A stretch of DNA of 49,949 nucleotides from Clostridia bacterium (GTDB taxonomy: Bacteria; Bacillota; Clostridia; Christensenellales; Aristaeellaceae), in NCBI GenBank assembly GCA_017501255.1, contig JAFVXE010000018.1:1-49949 (forward strand), given 5' to 3'. The position numbers and the translations under genes were made by a program. Shown here piece by piece: positions 33,597 through 42,083 of the stretch (position 1 is its first letter; the number at the start of each line of letters is the position of its first letter). The notes under the pieces were generated by a model. The model had not been told where the DNA came from and made no database searches. It saw nothing but the letters and a program-made list of their open reading frames with translations.

Positions 33597-35078
33597 TCAC
33601 TTCACCCGGGTCAGGCAAACCGCCGCATACTGCCTGCCCGTCAGCCACAGGCGGAAGGAACCCTCCTTGATGCCGCAGTCCGTGCGGGTCATTTCCCAGG
33701 TATCCAGCACCTCCGCCCGGTAGGCGGTGCCTTCCGGCAGCGTGAAATCCCGGAAAGAGGGGCGCATGAAGGAATAGTAGTACACAATCACAGGCGGAGC
33801 CTCTTCCTCCCCGCCGGGCACGCAGGCGCAGCGGTCATCCCAGTTGCTCTTCCAGGGTTCCAGCGGGCCGGGCAAAGCGTCCAGGAAATCCCGGAGAAAT
33901 TGCAGCCTTGCCGGAGAGGTGCCGTGGAGCACATCACCATGGGACCACCAGAGGATCTCTTTGTCGCTGAAATAGGTTTCGCCATGGCCCGCATAGCCGC
34001 CCCGGATGGTGGCTTCCCAGAAGCGGCGGGTCAGCTCTTCGCCGGTCAGGTTGCCCCAGCCATGCTGGATGTTGCCCTCATAGCCCAGTTCATCCACGAT
34101 CACGGGCTTGCCGAACTCCTTGCGCCAGGTATCCACCAGCTCCGTGGTGCGGTACAGATCCTGCCGCTGCAGGCAGCAATGGGTCACCCAGGGGCGGGTA
34201 TGGTCGTAGAAGCCGAAGCAGTTGTGGATGGAGGTGAGCCGGTGATAAGGGTCGTGCTGCTGGATGGTGCCCGCAAGGGCTTCCCAGTCCTCCGTGACCA
34301 TCTCCGGCATCAGATCGTATTCATTGGCCAGGGACCACCATACATTGCGGTATGCACCGATGCGGCTGACCAGATATCGGAAATAATGCTGCATCTGCGA
34401 AAGGGTCATGCGGCTGTAGCCCCAGCGGTCATAGGGGTGCAGCATGATGATATCCGCCTCCACGCCCATCTCCCCAAGGCGCTGAATGGCGCATTCCAGA
34501 TGCCGGAAATATACCGGATCAAAGCGGGAAAAATCCCAGGCATAATCCTGCCCCGGCGCTTTTTCGGCGGCAGCGAAGGGATAGGCGAAGGGCTCATTGT
34601 GGTTGTAGTCGTAATGCTTGGGAAATACGCAGAAGCGGATCTTATTGAAGGGAGAGGCTTTCAGGGTTTCCAGCGTCTTTTCAAACATTTTCGGGGTTTG
34701 CAGGTGCCATACATAGCAGGTGGTGCCCACCGGGCGGTAGGGAGTGCCGTCGGCATAGGCAAAGTGGAAGGTATCTGCCACCTTCACTGGGCCATGAACC
34801 CCTGCCTGCGCCAGGGTAACGGTAAAGGAGCCGGTTATCGCCTCCCCAAGGAAACTGGCGGTGATGCGGTAGGTGTATTCACCCTCAAAGGAGGGCATGA
34901 ACCGCACCACATAGCGGCCTTCCCCGTCATAGAAGCCGGGGGCGGTCAGGATTTCACCATCGTGGGTGAAAGTGCCGGTGATGTGCTCATCTGCAAAGGG
35001 ATTGCCGCCCTCCGGGCCGGAGATGATGATCTCCTGAACGCCATAACGGGGCACTGTGGAAAGACAGGTCAAGGACAT
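33597..35078 (-). CDS. DUF5060/DUF4038/DUF5605-type glycoside hydrolase
   Basis: A 493-residue protein with an N-terminal beta domain like DUF5060 (VQEIIISGPEGGNPF, RFMPSFEGEYTYRI), a barrel like DUF4038 (YRPVGTTCYVWHLQ, FNKIRFCVFPKHYDYN, DIIMLHPYDRWGYS), and a C-terminal DUF5605-like domain. Likely acids are the glutamates in WWSLANEYDLM and VIVDELGYEGN, the usual barrel-strand 4 and 7 positions. No signal peptide, so cytoplasmic. The linkage cut is unknown for this domain group. Start 35078 follows AAAGGATG; an alternative ATG at 35099 precedes that site. Monocistronic, divergent from GH42. Confidence 0.8.
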   Translation of the reverse strand: MSLTCLSTVPRYGVQEIIISGPEGGNPFADEHITGTFTHDGEILTAPGFYDGEGRYVVRFMPSFEGEYTYRITASFLGEAITGSFTVTLAQAGVHGPVKVADTFHFAYADGTPYRPVGTTCYVWHLQTPKMFEKTLETLKASPFNKIRFCVFPKHYDYNHNEPFAYPFAAAEKAPGQDYAWDFSRFDPVYFRHLECAIQRLGEMGVEADIIMLHPYDRWGYSRMTLSQMQHYFRYLVSRIGAYRNVWWSLANEYDLMPEMVTEDWEALAGTIQQHDPYHRLTSIHNCFGFYDHTRPWVTHCCLQRQDLYRTTELVDTWRKEFGKPVIVDELGYEGNIQHGWGNLTGEELTRRFWEATIRGGYAGHGETYFSDKEILWWSHGDVLHGTSPARLQFLRDFLDALPGPLEPWKSNWDDRCACVPGGEEEAPPVIVYYYSFMRPSFRDFTLPEGTAYRAEVLDTWEMTRTDCGIKEGSFRLWLTGRQYAAVCLTRVK

Positions 35079-35129
35079 GGAAGAACATCCTTTCTGCATA
35101 TGAATGATATTGCTGAAACGCTTATCTGC

Positions 35130-35158
35130 ATTATAGCGGAAAACGCCATGCCCCGCAA
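35130..35158 (-). promoter_or_regulatory. Promoter of the DUF5060-type glycosidase
   Basis: Minus strand TTGCGG (35153-35158), 17 bases, consensus TATAAT (35130-35135), about 52 bases upstream of the start codon. Confidence 0.65.
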
Positions 35159-35200
35159 GGCGGGCAGCGGCAAAAGCCACACGAACGGTGCAAAATATGG

Positions 35201-35229
35201 TTGCTCAGGCCTGCCATCTGTTGTATGAT
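35201..35229 (+). promoter_or_regulatory. Promoter of the GH42 gene
   Basis: TTGCTC (35201-35206), 17 bases, TATGAT (35224-35229), about 64 bases upstream of the start codon. Confidence 0.65.
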
Positions 35230-35292
35230 AAACATAGCAAATAACCGGCGATACAACCGAACATCCCACGCCGTCAGGAAAGGAAGAGACAC

Positions 35293-37329
35293 ATGGCATA
35301 CCAATGGAAAAACTATACCATGGGCACCTGCTACTACCCGGAACACTGGCCGGAGCAGCTCTGGCAGAGCGACCTTCGCCGTATGAAGGCGGCGGGCATT
35401 TCCGTGATCCGCATTGCGGAATTTGCGTGGAACAAATGCGAACCCCGGGAGGGGGAATTCACCTTTGACTACTTCCAGCGTTTTCTGGATCTGTGCCAGC
35501 AGGAAGGAATGCAGGTCATCTTCTCCACCCCCACCGCCACGCCCCCAGCATGGCTCACCCAGAAGTACCCGGAGGTGCTCAATTGCCGTCTGGACGGCGC
35601 CGTGTACCAGCACGGCGGACGGCGGCACTACAACTACAACGCCCCGGTATACCGCCGTCTCTGCGCCCGTATTGTGGAAAAAATCGCCGCTGCCTACGCC
35701 AGCCATCCCGCCATTGTGGGCTGGCAGATTGACAACGAGCTGAACTGCGAAACCGACGAGTTCTATTCCCGTGCCGATGCGGAGGCTTTCCGGGTGTATC
35801 TGCGGGGCAAGTTCGGCACGCTGGAAAATCTGAACAAAGCCATGGGCACCGCCTTCTGGAACCAGACCTACACGGAATGGTCTCAGGTGGATGTGCCGAG
35901 GCTCACCGTCAGTCAGGCCCGGAACCCCCATGTAATGCTGGAATACATCCGCTTTGTTTCCGAAAGCGCCCGCAGCTTCTGCCAGATGCAGGCGGAAATT
36001 CTGCGCAGGTATGTGAAGCCCGGCGACTTCATCACCACCAACGGCACCTTCGGCAGTCTGGACAATCACCGCATGACCCGGGAATCGCTGGATACCTTCA
36101 CCCATGATACCTATCCCAGCTTTGCCTATGGTCTGGATAACCCCTCTGCCGAAGGTGAGCTGCGGGATCGCTGGCCTGCCATGAGACTGATCGAGATCCG
36201 TTCCGTCTGCCCCCATTTCGGCATCATGGAGCAACAGAGCGGCGCCAATGGCTGGATCAACAAAATGGAGGGGCCTGCTCCCCGCCCCGGTCAGCTGACC
36301 CTGTGGGCCATGCAGAGTGTTGCCCACGGTGCCGACTTTATCAGCTTCTTCCGCTGGCGCACCTGCACCATGGGCACGGAGATCTACTGGCACGGCATTC
36401 TGGACTACGATAGCCGGGACAACCGCAAACTGGCCGAGGTAGCGGATTTCCACCGGAAGCTGGAAGCCATCCAGCCGGTGTGCGGCGCAGATTACAAAGC
36501 CGCCTTTGCTTTGGTGCGGGACTATGACAACGAATGGGATGCCCGTCTGGACAGCTGGCACCGCCGGGTGCATACCGCCAGTCAGGACGGCATTTTCGAA
36601 GCCGCCGCCCGCAACCATCTGCCCTATGACATGGTCTTCATTGATCAGCCGGATGCCGCTGAAAAGCTGGCCAAGTATCCGGTGCTGGTGTACCCCCATC
36701 CGGTGATCATGGATCAGCGGCGGGCGGACATCCTGCGGGGCTATGTGGAGGCCGGCGGTACTTTGCTCATCGGCTGCCGCTCCGGCTACAAGGATCTCAC
36801 CGGCCAGTGCGTCATGCTGCCCCAGCCGGGTCTTTTGCAGCCCCTCACCGGCTCCGATATCCACGATTTCACCTTCACCACCTTCGCCGAGGAGGAATCC
36901 TTTGCCATGCTGGGCGAAACCCGTCTGGAAGCGCCCATTTTCAACGATGTGCTCACCCCCATTGATGGCGGGCAGGCCGTTGCTACCTATGGCAGCAGCT
37001 ATTACAAGGGCGAAGCCGCGCTGGTGGAAAACAAGCTGGGCAAAGGCCGTGTGCTGCACTTTGGCAGCGTGTTTACCAAGGACAACGCTTTGCAGCTGCT
37101 GACCTATGCTGGGGTGAAGCCCCTCTTTGCAAATCTGGCAGAAGCCCATGAACAGGTGGAGCTGGCCCTGCGGCAGAAGGACGGCAAGCAGTATCTCATC
37201 GTGCTCAATTACCTGAACCGGGAAACCACCCTTACCCTGAAAAAGCCCGCCCGGTGCCTGTATACCGGCGAAACCCTCACCGGCGATGTTGCCTTGCCGG
37301 CCTTCGGTACGCTGGTATTGGAGATTTGA
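35293..37329 (+). CDS. GH42 beta-galactosidase
   Basis: A 678-residue cytoplasmic enzyme that releases galactose from beta-galactosides, probably galacto-oligosaccharides from galactan. Barrel opening GTCYYPEHWPEQLWQ and IRIAEFAWNKCEP, acid/base E149 in WQIDNELNC, nucleophile E313 in FGIMEQQSG; then the trimerisation domain (DMVFIDQPDAAEKLAKYPVL) and a small C-terminal beta domain. Length is typical of GH42. AGGAAAGGAAG precedes the ATG. It fits with the secreted GH53 at 23524, the two forming a galactan pathway separated by 10 kb. Confidence 0.95.
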   Translation: MAYQWKNYTMGTCYYPEHWPEQLWQSDLRRMKAAGISVIRIAEFAWNKCEPREGEFTFDYFQRFLDLCQQEGMQVIFSTPTATPPAWLTQKYPEVLNCRLDGAVYQHGGRRHYNYNAPVYRRLCARIVEKIAAAYASHPAIVGWQIDNELNCETDEFYSRADAEAFRVYLRGKFGTLENLNKAMGTAFWNQTYTEWSQVDVPRLTVSQARNPHVMLEYIRFVSESARSFCQMQAEILRRYVKPGDFITTNGTFGSLDNHRMTRESLDTFTHDTYPSFAYGLDNPSAEGELRDRWPAMRLIEIRSVCPHFGIMEQQSGANGWINKMEGPAPRPGQLTLWAMQSVAHGADFISFFRWRTCTMGTEIYWHGILDYDSRDNRKLAEVADFHRKLEAIQPVCGADYKAAFALVRDYDNEWDARLDSWHRRVHTASQDGIFEAAARNHLPYDMVFIDQPDAAEKLAKYPVLVYPHPVIMDQRRADILRGYVEAGGTLLIGCRSGYKDLTGQCVMLPQPGLLQPLTGSDIHDFTFTTFAEEESFAMLGETRLEAPIFNDVLTPIDGGQAVATYGSSYYKGEAALVENKLGKGRVLHFGSVFTKDNALQLLTYAGVKPLFANLAEAHEQVELALRQKDGKQYLIVLNYLNRETTLTLKKPARCLYTGETLTGDVALPAFGTLVLEI

Positions 37330-37411
37330 TGGGATTTTTCCTTGCTGCAAAAGTGATTTCATGATAGGGTAAGCATACGGGAGCAACACAGAACATGAAG
37401 GAGGCTCACCC

Positions 37412-38404
37412 ATGAAAAAGTTATTCCTGACCCTGCTGACGCTGATCCTGTGCCTGACCGTCTTTGCTGCACAGGCGGAAACCATTGAGCTGGAAACCAC
37501 CATGCTGGAAAACGGCCTCACCTTCCCCACCCCTGCAAACTGGACGGAAGTGGAACTGGGGGCAAGCGACTACGAGGAGGGCTTCATCCTGCTTTTGACG
37601 GAAGAAGAAACCGACCGCTGCATGATGGTCAGCACTTCAAAGCAGAGCGAGGACATCTCCAACGCCGATCTGTTGGAGGTATATGCCGGGGATGAGGACT
37701 ATGTGGGCGCCGTGCTCAATGAGAATGCCCACGATCACCAGATGGTGCTGTACGCCACCGTCGATCAGACGATGATCGGATATTGCTTTATGGACACCGA
37801 GGGCTATATGTACAGCATTCTGTTCTTCAATGCCAACGATGAAAAGATCTCCGACGATAACGCCCTGTTGCAGATGGTGGATGCCTGTATGGCGGACACC
37901 TACTTCGACGAGGATGCCTTCTGGCTGGAGGACGAAGCCAGCTACGAAACCGAGACAGTCATGGGTGATAGCGGTGTTGCGCTGGAGATGGTAGGCATCG
38001 AGGATGGCCCTGTGTTCCCCATTCCCGCTGAATGGACGGAAGTGGAACTAAGCAATGCAGACAAAAATGATGGCTGTGTTGCTGCCTATACCGATGAGGA
38101 TTCCGGCCGCAATATGCTGATCATGGCTGCTGAAGTGGGCGAGATTTCCACGGAAAAGCTGGCAGAAATGCTGACCGATGACCCGGACTATGCTGCCGTA
38201 CGACTGATGACCAACGATCACGGGCAGGATCTGGTGCTGATCGTTACTGCCGACCTGACCAGCGGCGGCTATTTCCTGATGGACGATGACGGCTGGATGT
38301 ATTCCTTCCTGTTCTCACTGGACGGCGAATCCTCCATGACTGACGATGATATGCTGGCGCTGCTGGTACAGGATTGCATGGCCAACACCTATTTCGAGAA
38401 TTGA
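37412..38404 (+). CDS. Unknown exported protein with a tandem duplicated domain
   Basis: A 330-residue protein with signal peptide MKKLFLTLLTLILCLTVFAAQA and no lipobox. Two homologous halves follow: residues about 31-165 (LTFPTPANWTEVELG ... MYSILFF ... ACMADTYFDE) and about 195-330 (PVFPIPAEWTEVELS ... MYSFLFS ... DCMANTYFEN). Each half is acidic. The shared FPxPAxWTEVEL opening and MADTYF-type ending make the duplication clear. The architecture resembles small periplasmic or surface binding domains, but no family is recognised. AAGGAGG precedes the ATG and a terminator follows directly. Confidence 0.85.
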   Translation: MKKLFLTLLTLILCLTVFAAQAETIELETTMLENGLTFPTPANWTEVELGASDYEEGFILLLTEEETDRCMMVSTSKQSEDISNADLLEVYAGDEDYVGAVLNENAHDHQMVLYATVDQTMIGYCFMDTEGYMYSILFFNANDEKISDDNALLQMVDACMADTYFDEDAFWLEDEASYETETVMGDSGVALEMVGIEDGPVFPIPAEWTEVELSNADKNDGCVAAYTDEDSGRNMLIMAAEVGEISTEKLAEMLTDDPDYAAVRLMTNDHGQDLVLIVTADLTSGGYFLMDDDGWMYSFLFSLDGESSMTDDDMLALLVQDCMANTYFEN

Positions 38405-38425
38405 GCATTCACAGCAAATCAACCA

Positions 38426-38470
38426 GACGCAGGATGCGGCATATGTCCCCATCCTGCGTCCGCCTTTTTT
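38426..38470 (+). terminator. Rho-independent terminator of the duplicated-domain protein
   Basis: Arms GACGCAGGATG (38426-38436) and CATCCTGCGTC (38450-38460), then CGCC and six T, 22 bases after the stop. Confidence 0.85.
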
Positions 38471-38556
38471 GCAGCCATGCTGACGAAATTCCGCAAACTG
38501 GGAAATGAAAACCTTCCGTTTGAGCGGTACCATATGCCCTGACAGGAGGGGAGATC

Positions 38557-39447
38557 ATGGAGTGGATCACGGCAATGCAGCAGGCCATCACCTATATGGA
38601 GGCGCATCTGTTAGAGGAGATCAACTATGAAGATGTAGCCAGACAGGTGCACATTTCCAGCTATGAGTTCCACCGGGCCTTCAGCTTCCTCACCGGGATG
38701 ACAGCCAACGCCTACATCCGTAACCGCAGGCTGTCTCTGGCTGGGCGGGAGATCGTGGAGACAGATGAAAGAATCACTGTTATTGCGCTGAAATACGGCT
38801 ACGAAACCCCCGAAAGCTTCACCAAGGCCTTCACCCGCTTTCACGGCATTGCGCCCCGGTATGCCCGGGAGGCCTGCGCCCGGTTGACTCTTTTCAATCC
38901 TCTTGCCATCAAAATAACCATGGAAGGTGGCAAACGTATGGACTATCGCATCGTACAAACCAAACAGCAGAAATTTCTCGCCCTTGTGCGAAGTTTCTCC
39001 AACCAGATCATCAACGATGATGAAAACCATGACATCCCCGATTTCTGGGGCGAGTGCAATGCCAATCATCTGGTGGAACCCATCCGCAACCTGCGCCCGG
39101 AAGGAAAGCGGGATCTCTACGGGCTGTGCTCGCCTGCCCAGGAAGGCGCAGACAGCTTTGAATACGGCATCGGCGTTCTTCTGGATGAAGAAACCCTGCC
39201 CTGCGACCCCGTGCAGCTGGAAAAAGCCGGCTACCGCATCTGGGATGTGAAGCCCGGCACCTATGTGGTCTTTGACTGTATGGGGCAGGACGGCGACTGC
39301 ATCAGCGAAACCTGGAGCCGATTCTACAAGGAGTTTCTGCCCCAGATGGGCTATGAAGCAGCTGCGGAAACAGACTACGAGATCTACTTTGAAAAAGGCA
39401 GAAGCGGGCTCTTTTGCCAGTTGTGGATTCCGGTGGTGAAGAAGTGA
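38557..39447 (+). CDS. AraC-family regulator with GyrI-like effector domain
   Basis: A 296-residue transcription factor. N-terminal AraC DNA-binding domain (about 8-110) with helix-turn-helices in YEDVARQVHISSYEFHRAFS and ALKYGYETPESFTKAFTRFHG, then a GyrI/AraC_E_bind-like small-molecule-binding domain (about 125-296) with YGLCSPA and YRIWDVKPGTYVVF. This arrangement is typical of SoxS/Rob-like and multidrug-responsive regulators in Bacillota; no target gene is adjacent. GGAGGGG lies upstream of the start. Confidence 0.9.
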   Translation: MEWITAMQQAITYMEAHLLEEINYEDVARQVHISSYEFHRAFSFLTGMTANAYIRNRRLSLAGREIVETDERITVIALKYGYETPESFTKAFTRFHGIAPRYAREACARLTLFNPLAIKITMEGGKRMDYRIVQTKQQKFLALVRSFSNQIINDDENHDIPDFWGECNANHLVEPIRNLRPEGKRDLYGLCSPAQEGADSFEYGIGVLLDEETLPCDPVQLEKAGYRIWDVKPGTYVVFDCMGQDGDCISETWSRFYKEFLPQMGYEAAAETDYEIYFEKGRSGLFCQLWIPVVKK

Positions 39448-39452
39448 GAAAC

Positions 39453-39804
39453 GGGAGGGGCGTACCCCTCCCATGCAGACTGTTGACAAACCCCAGGAGG
39501 TATCGGAGGGGCGCACCCCTCCGATGGTTTTCCGAAACCGGCGGTGTGCATTGCGGCCCAAACCCAACCTTCAGTCGGTTTCGGGCTTCGGCGCTGCGGG
39601 GGCGCTTTGCGCTGTCCTCACGCCTCGGTTCGCTTTGCTCACCCTTCCGGCGGTTTCGGAACCCTTGCGTAGCAAGGGATTCCTATCGCCGTTTGCCGCC
39701 CGGCGAGCCGTAGGCTCGTAGGCAAACGGTGCAAACTCGTTGAAAAAGCCGCCAGAGGCGTATTTTTCAACGATCTGAATGGGAGGGGCGTACCCCTCCC
39801 ATGC
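39453..39804. repeat. Mosaic palindromic repeat, copy B, inverted relative to copy A
   Basis: A 300-base core flanked by exact 24-base direct repeats at 39453-39476 and 39781-39804, each containing GGGAGGGG/CCCCTCCC. Inside are TCGGAGGGG/CCCCTCCGA (39503-39524), a palindromic middle section not in copy A, a CCCTTGC/GCAAGGG stem near 39661-39677, the nested CCGTTTGCC/GGCAAACGG structure (39689-39729), and CGTTGAAAAA/TTTTTCAACG (39738-39772). Compared with copy A, stem differences are compensatory and other differences fall in loops. No credible gene lies inside. Confidence 0.85.
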
Positions 39805-39817
39805 CCAACCATCTTAG

Positions 39818-39862
39818 GCAACAAAAAACCAAGCGACGCTTTGCCGCTTGGTTTTTTGTTGC
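39818..39862. terminator. Bidirectional terminator beyond fba
   Basis: Perfect 17-bp arms, GCAACAAAAAACCAAGC and its complement, with an 11-base loop; A and T tracts in the stem give terminator form on both strands. It lies 38 bases beyond the fba stop. Confidence 0.88.
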
Positions 39863-39899
39863 AAACACCGGCTGAACGGTGTTGCTTTTATGCTTTCAC

Positions 39900-40865
39900 T
39901 TAGGCCTTGCCATTGCAGCCCAGCACGTTGACGATCTTGTGCTGCACCATTTCGCCCAGAGCCTTGCGGGCATCGGTCAGGTACTGGCGGGGATCGAAGT
40001 GGCTGGGGTTCTCGACCAGGTGCTTGCGGATCATAGCGGTGAAGCTGATGCGCAGGTCGCTGTCGATGTTGATCTTACACACGGCCATGGAAGCAGCCTT
40101 GCGCAGCTGTTCCTCGGGGATGCCCACGGCGTCGGGCATCTTGCCGCCGTTTTCGTTGATGATCTTCACGAAGTTCTGGGGCACAGAGGAAGCGCCGTGC
40201 AGAACGATGGGGAAGCCGGGCAGACGCTTGGAGACTTCCTCCAGGATGTCGAAGCGCAGGGGCGGGGGCACCAGGATGCCCTGCTCGTTGCGGGTGCACT
40301 GCTCAGCGGTGAACTTGAAAGCGCCGTGGCTGGTGCCGATGGCGATGGCCAGAGAGTCGCAGCCGGTGCGGGTGGCGAACTCTTCCACTTCTTCGGGGCG
40401 GGTGTAGCTGGAATCAGCGGCGGAAACCTTCACGTCGTCTTCCACGCCAGCCAGACGGCCCAGTTCGCCTTCAACGGTGACGCCGCGGTCGTGAGCGTAG
40501 TCAACAACCTTCTTGGTCAGGGCGATGTTCTCTTCGAAGCTCAGGTGGCTGCCGTCGATCATTACGGAGGTGAAACCGCCGTCGATGCAGCTCTTACAGG
40601 TTTCGAAGTCGGGGCCGTGGTCCAGATGCAGAGCGATGGGCAGGCCGGTTTCCTGAACGGCGGCTTCCACCATCTTCACCAGATAGGTGTGGTTGGCGTA
40701 GGCGCGGGCGCCCTTGCTCACCTGCAGGATAACGGGAGCATTCACAGCCTGGGCGGCTTCGGTGATGCCCTGCACGATCTCCATATTGTTCACGTTGAAA
40801 GCGCCAACGGCGTAGCCGCCTTCGTAGGCTTTCTTAAACATTTCCTTAGTGTTTACCAAAGGCAT
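39900..40865 (-). CDS. fba: Class II fructose-bisphosphate aldolase
   Basis: A 321-residue zinc-dependent aldolase that splits fructose 1,6-bisphosphate in glycolysis. It opens MPLVNTKEMFKKAYEGGYAVGAFN; zinc and substrate residues lie in IALHLDHG, VEGELGRLAG, AIGTSHGAFKF and IVLHGASSVP, and phosphate binding in KINIDSDLR. Length and the lack of long insertions fit the Bacillota FbaA type. AAAGGAGG precedes the start at 40865 and a clear promoter lies at 40905-40933. Monocistronic. Confidence 0.97.
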   Translation of the reverse strand: MPLVNTKEMFKKAYEGGYAVGAFNVNNMEIVQGITEAAQAVNAPVILQVSKGARAYANHTYLVKMVEAAVQETGLPIALHLDHGPDFETCKSCIDGGFTSVMIDGSHLSFEENIALTKKVVDYAHDRGVTVEGELGRLAGVEDDVKVSAADSSYTRPEEVEEFATRTGCDSLAIAIGTSHGAFKFTAEQCTRNEQGILVPPPLRFDILEEVSKRLPGFPIVLHGASSVPQNFVKIINENGGKMPDAVGIPEEQLRKAASMAVCKINIDSDLRISFTAMIRKHLVENPSHFDPRQYLTDARKALGEMVQHKIVNVLGCNGKA

Positions 40866-40904
40866 AGTTCAGGTCCTCCTTTAATCAGTGGGGGTATCGT
40901 GAAT

Positions 40905-40933
40905 ATTATAACACATCATTTCCCCGGTGAACA
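40905..40933 (-). promoter_or_regulatory. Promoter of fba
   Basis: Minus strand TGTTCA (40928-40933), 17 bases, consensus TATAAT (40905-40910). The leader is about 33 bases. Confidence 0.7.
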
Positions 40934-41124
40934 GAGCATTCTTACGAAAAAGCGGGACAAAATTCCCCCGCCGGGTCAAATCCGTTGTAGAAAAAAACGG
41001 TTCTTTTCTCGCATTCCTTGGCTATCTTCTGCATTTTACTTGCAATGCGGGGTAAAATAAGCTATCATGGAAATGATTGATTTCGATTCATACCGGCGCT
41101 TGCCGGAACACAAGGAGGGTCCCT

Positions 41125-42003
41125 ATGAATTCTTACGTATTTATGACCGACTCGGATTCCGACCTGCCCTTCAGCTATGTGGACGAGCTGGATCTGACCA
41201 TGGTGTATATGCCCTACATGATCGACGGCAAAGAGTATTTCGACGATCTGGGCCGTGGCGGCAAGCAGAAGGAATATTTCGACAATATGCGTGCCGGTGC
41301 CACCCCTGTCACCTCCCTGCTGCCTCAGGCGGTGTATGAAGAATACTTCGAGCCTGTGCTTGAGCAGGGCAAGGATATTCTCTTTGTTGCTTTCTCCTCC
41401 CAGCTCAGCGGCACCATCCGCAACATCTACGCCGCCCGGGAAGAACTGTTGGAAAAATACCCCAAGCGCAAGATCACTGTGGTGGACACCCTGAGCATTT
41501 CCGCCCCTCAGACCATCCTCATCCTCAAGGCCCATGCCATGTACCGGGAAGGCAAGTCCATGGAGGAAGTGGCTGCCTGGCTGGAAGAAAACAAACTGAA
41601 GGCCCAGGCCTGGTTCACCGTGGATGATCTGGTCTACCTGAAGCGTGGCGGCCGTATCGGCGCTGTGGCTGCTGCCATGGGCACCATGCTGGATCTCAAG
41701 CCCATCATTACCGAAACCAAGGAAGGCAAGCTGGTTTCCACCGAAAAAGTCCGTGGCCGCAAGCAGGCCCTGCGTGTGCTGGTGGACAAGGCCGTGGAAA
41801 ACATCGACGACCCCGCCAATGCTGATGTGATCATTCTTCACGCCGATGCCCCCGAGGATGCCGAGCGTCTGGAAAGCAAGCTGCGGGAAAAGATCCCTGC
41901 TCTGAACAAGATCAACACCTACTATGTGGGCCCGGTTATCGGCGCTCACTGCGGCCCCGGCACCGTAGCCGTTTGCTTCTTCGGCAAGGAACGCCCCTGC
42001 TGA
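41125..42003 (+). CDS. DegV family fatty-acid-binding protein
   Basis: A 292-residue cytoplasmic DegV protein; characterised members (FakB) hold a fatty acid for phosphorylation by FakA. N-terminal SYVFMTDSDSDLPF, the TSLLPQAVYEEYFEPVL segment, serine-rich lipid head-group site FVAFSSQLSGTIRN, and the C-terminal VDDLVYLKRGGRIG and YVGPVIGAHCGPGTVAV blocks are all present. The start at 41125 follows AAGGAGGG; the frame continues 16 codons upstream without a site. Ends at a bidirectional terminator. Confidence 0.93.
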   Translation: MNSYVFMTDSDSDLPFSYVDELDLTMVYMPYMIDGKEYFDDLGRGGKQKEYFDNMRAGATPVTSLLPQAVYEEYFEPVLEQGKDILFVAFSSQLSGTIRNIYAAREELLEKYPKRKITVVDTLSISAPQTILILKAHAMYREGKSMEEVAAWLEENKLKAQAWFTVDDLVYLKRGGRIGAVAAAMGTMLDLKPIITETKEGKLVSTEKVRGRKQALRVLVDKAVENIDDPANADVIILHADAPEDAERLESKLREKIPALNKINTYYVGPVIGAHCGPGTVAVCFFGKERPC

Positions 42004-42030
42004 TAAGCTGCACAAACGAATAAAACAGAC

Positions 42031-42068
42031 AATCCCCGCCTTACCGGCTATACGGTATGGCGGGGATT
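42031..42068. terminator. Bidirectional terminator between degV-type and XRE genes
   Basis: Arms AATCCCCGCC/GGCGGGGATT with an inner ACCG/CGGT pairing, followed by CTTTCT on the plus side; on the minus strand it lies 15 bases beyond the XRE stop. Confidence 0.8.
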
Positions 42069-42083
42069 CTTTCTATGAAGTCT

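Noticed and set aside
39414..39721. Open frames through copy B of the repeat
   Set aside because: They read the same palindromes as copy A in other frames and have no ribosome binding site.
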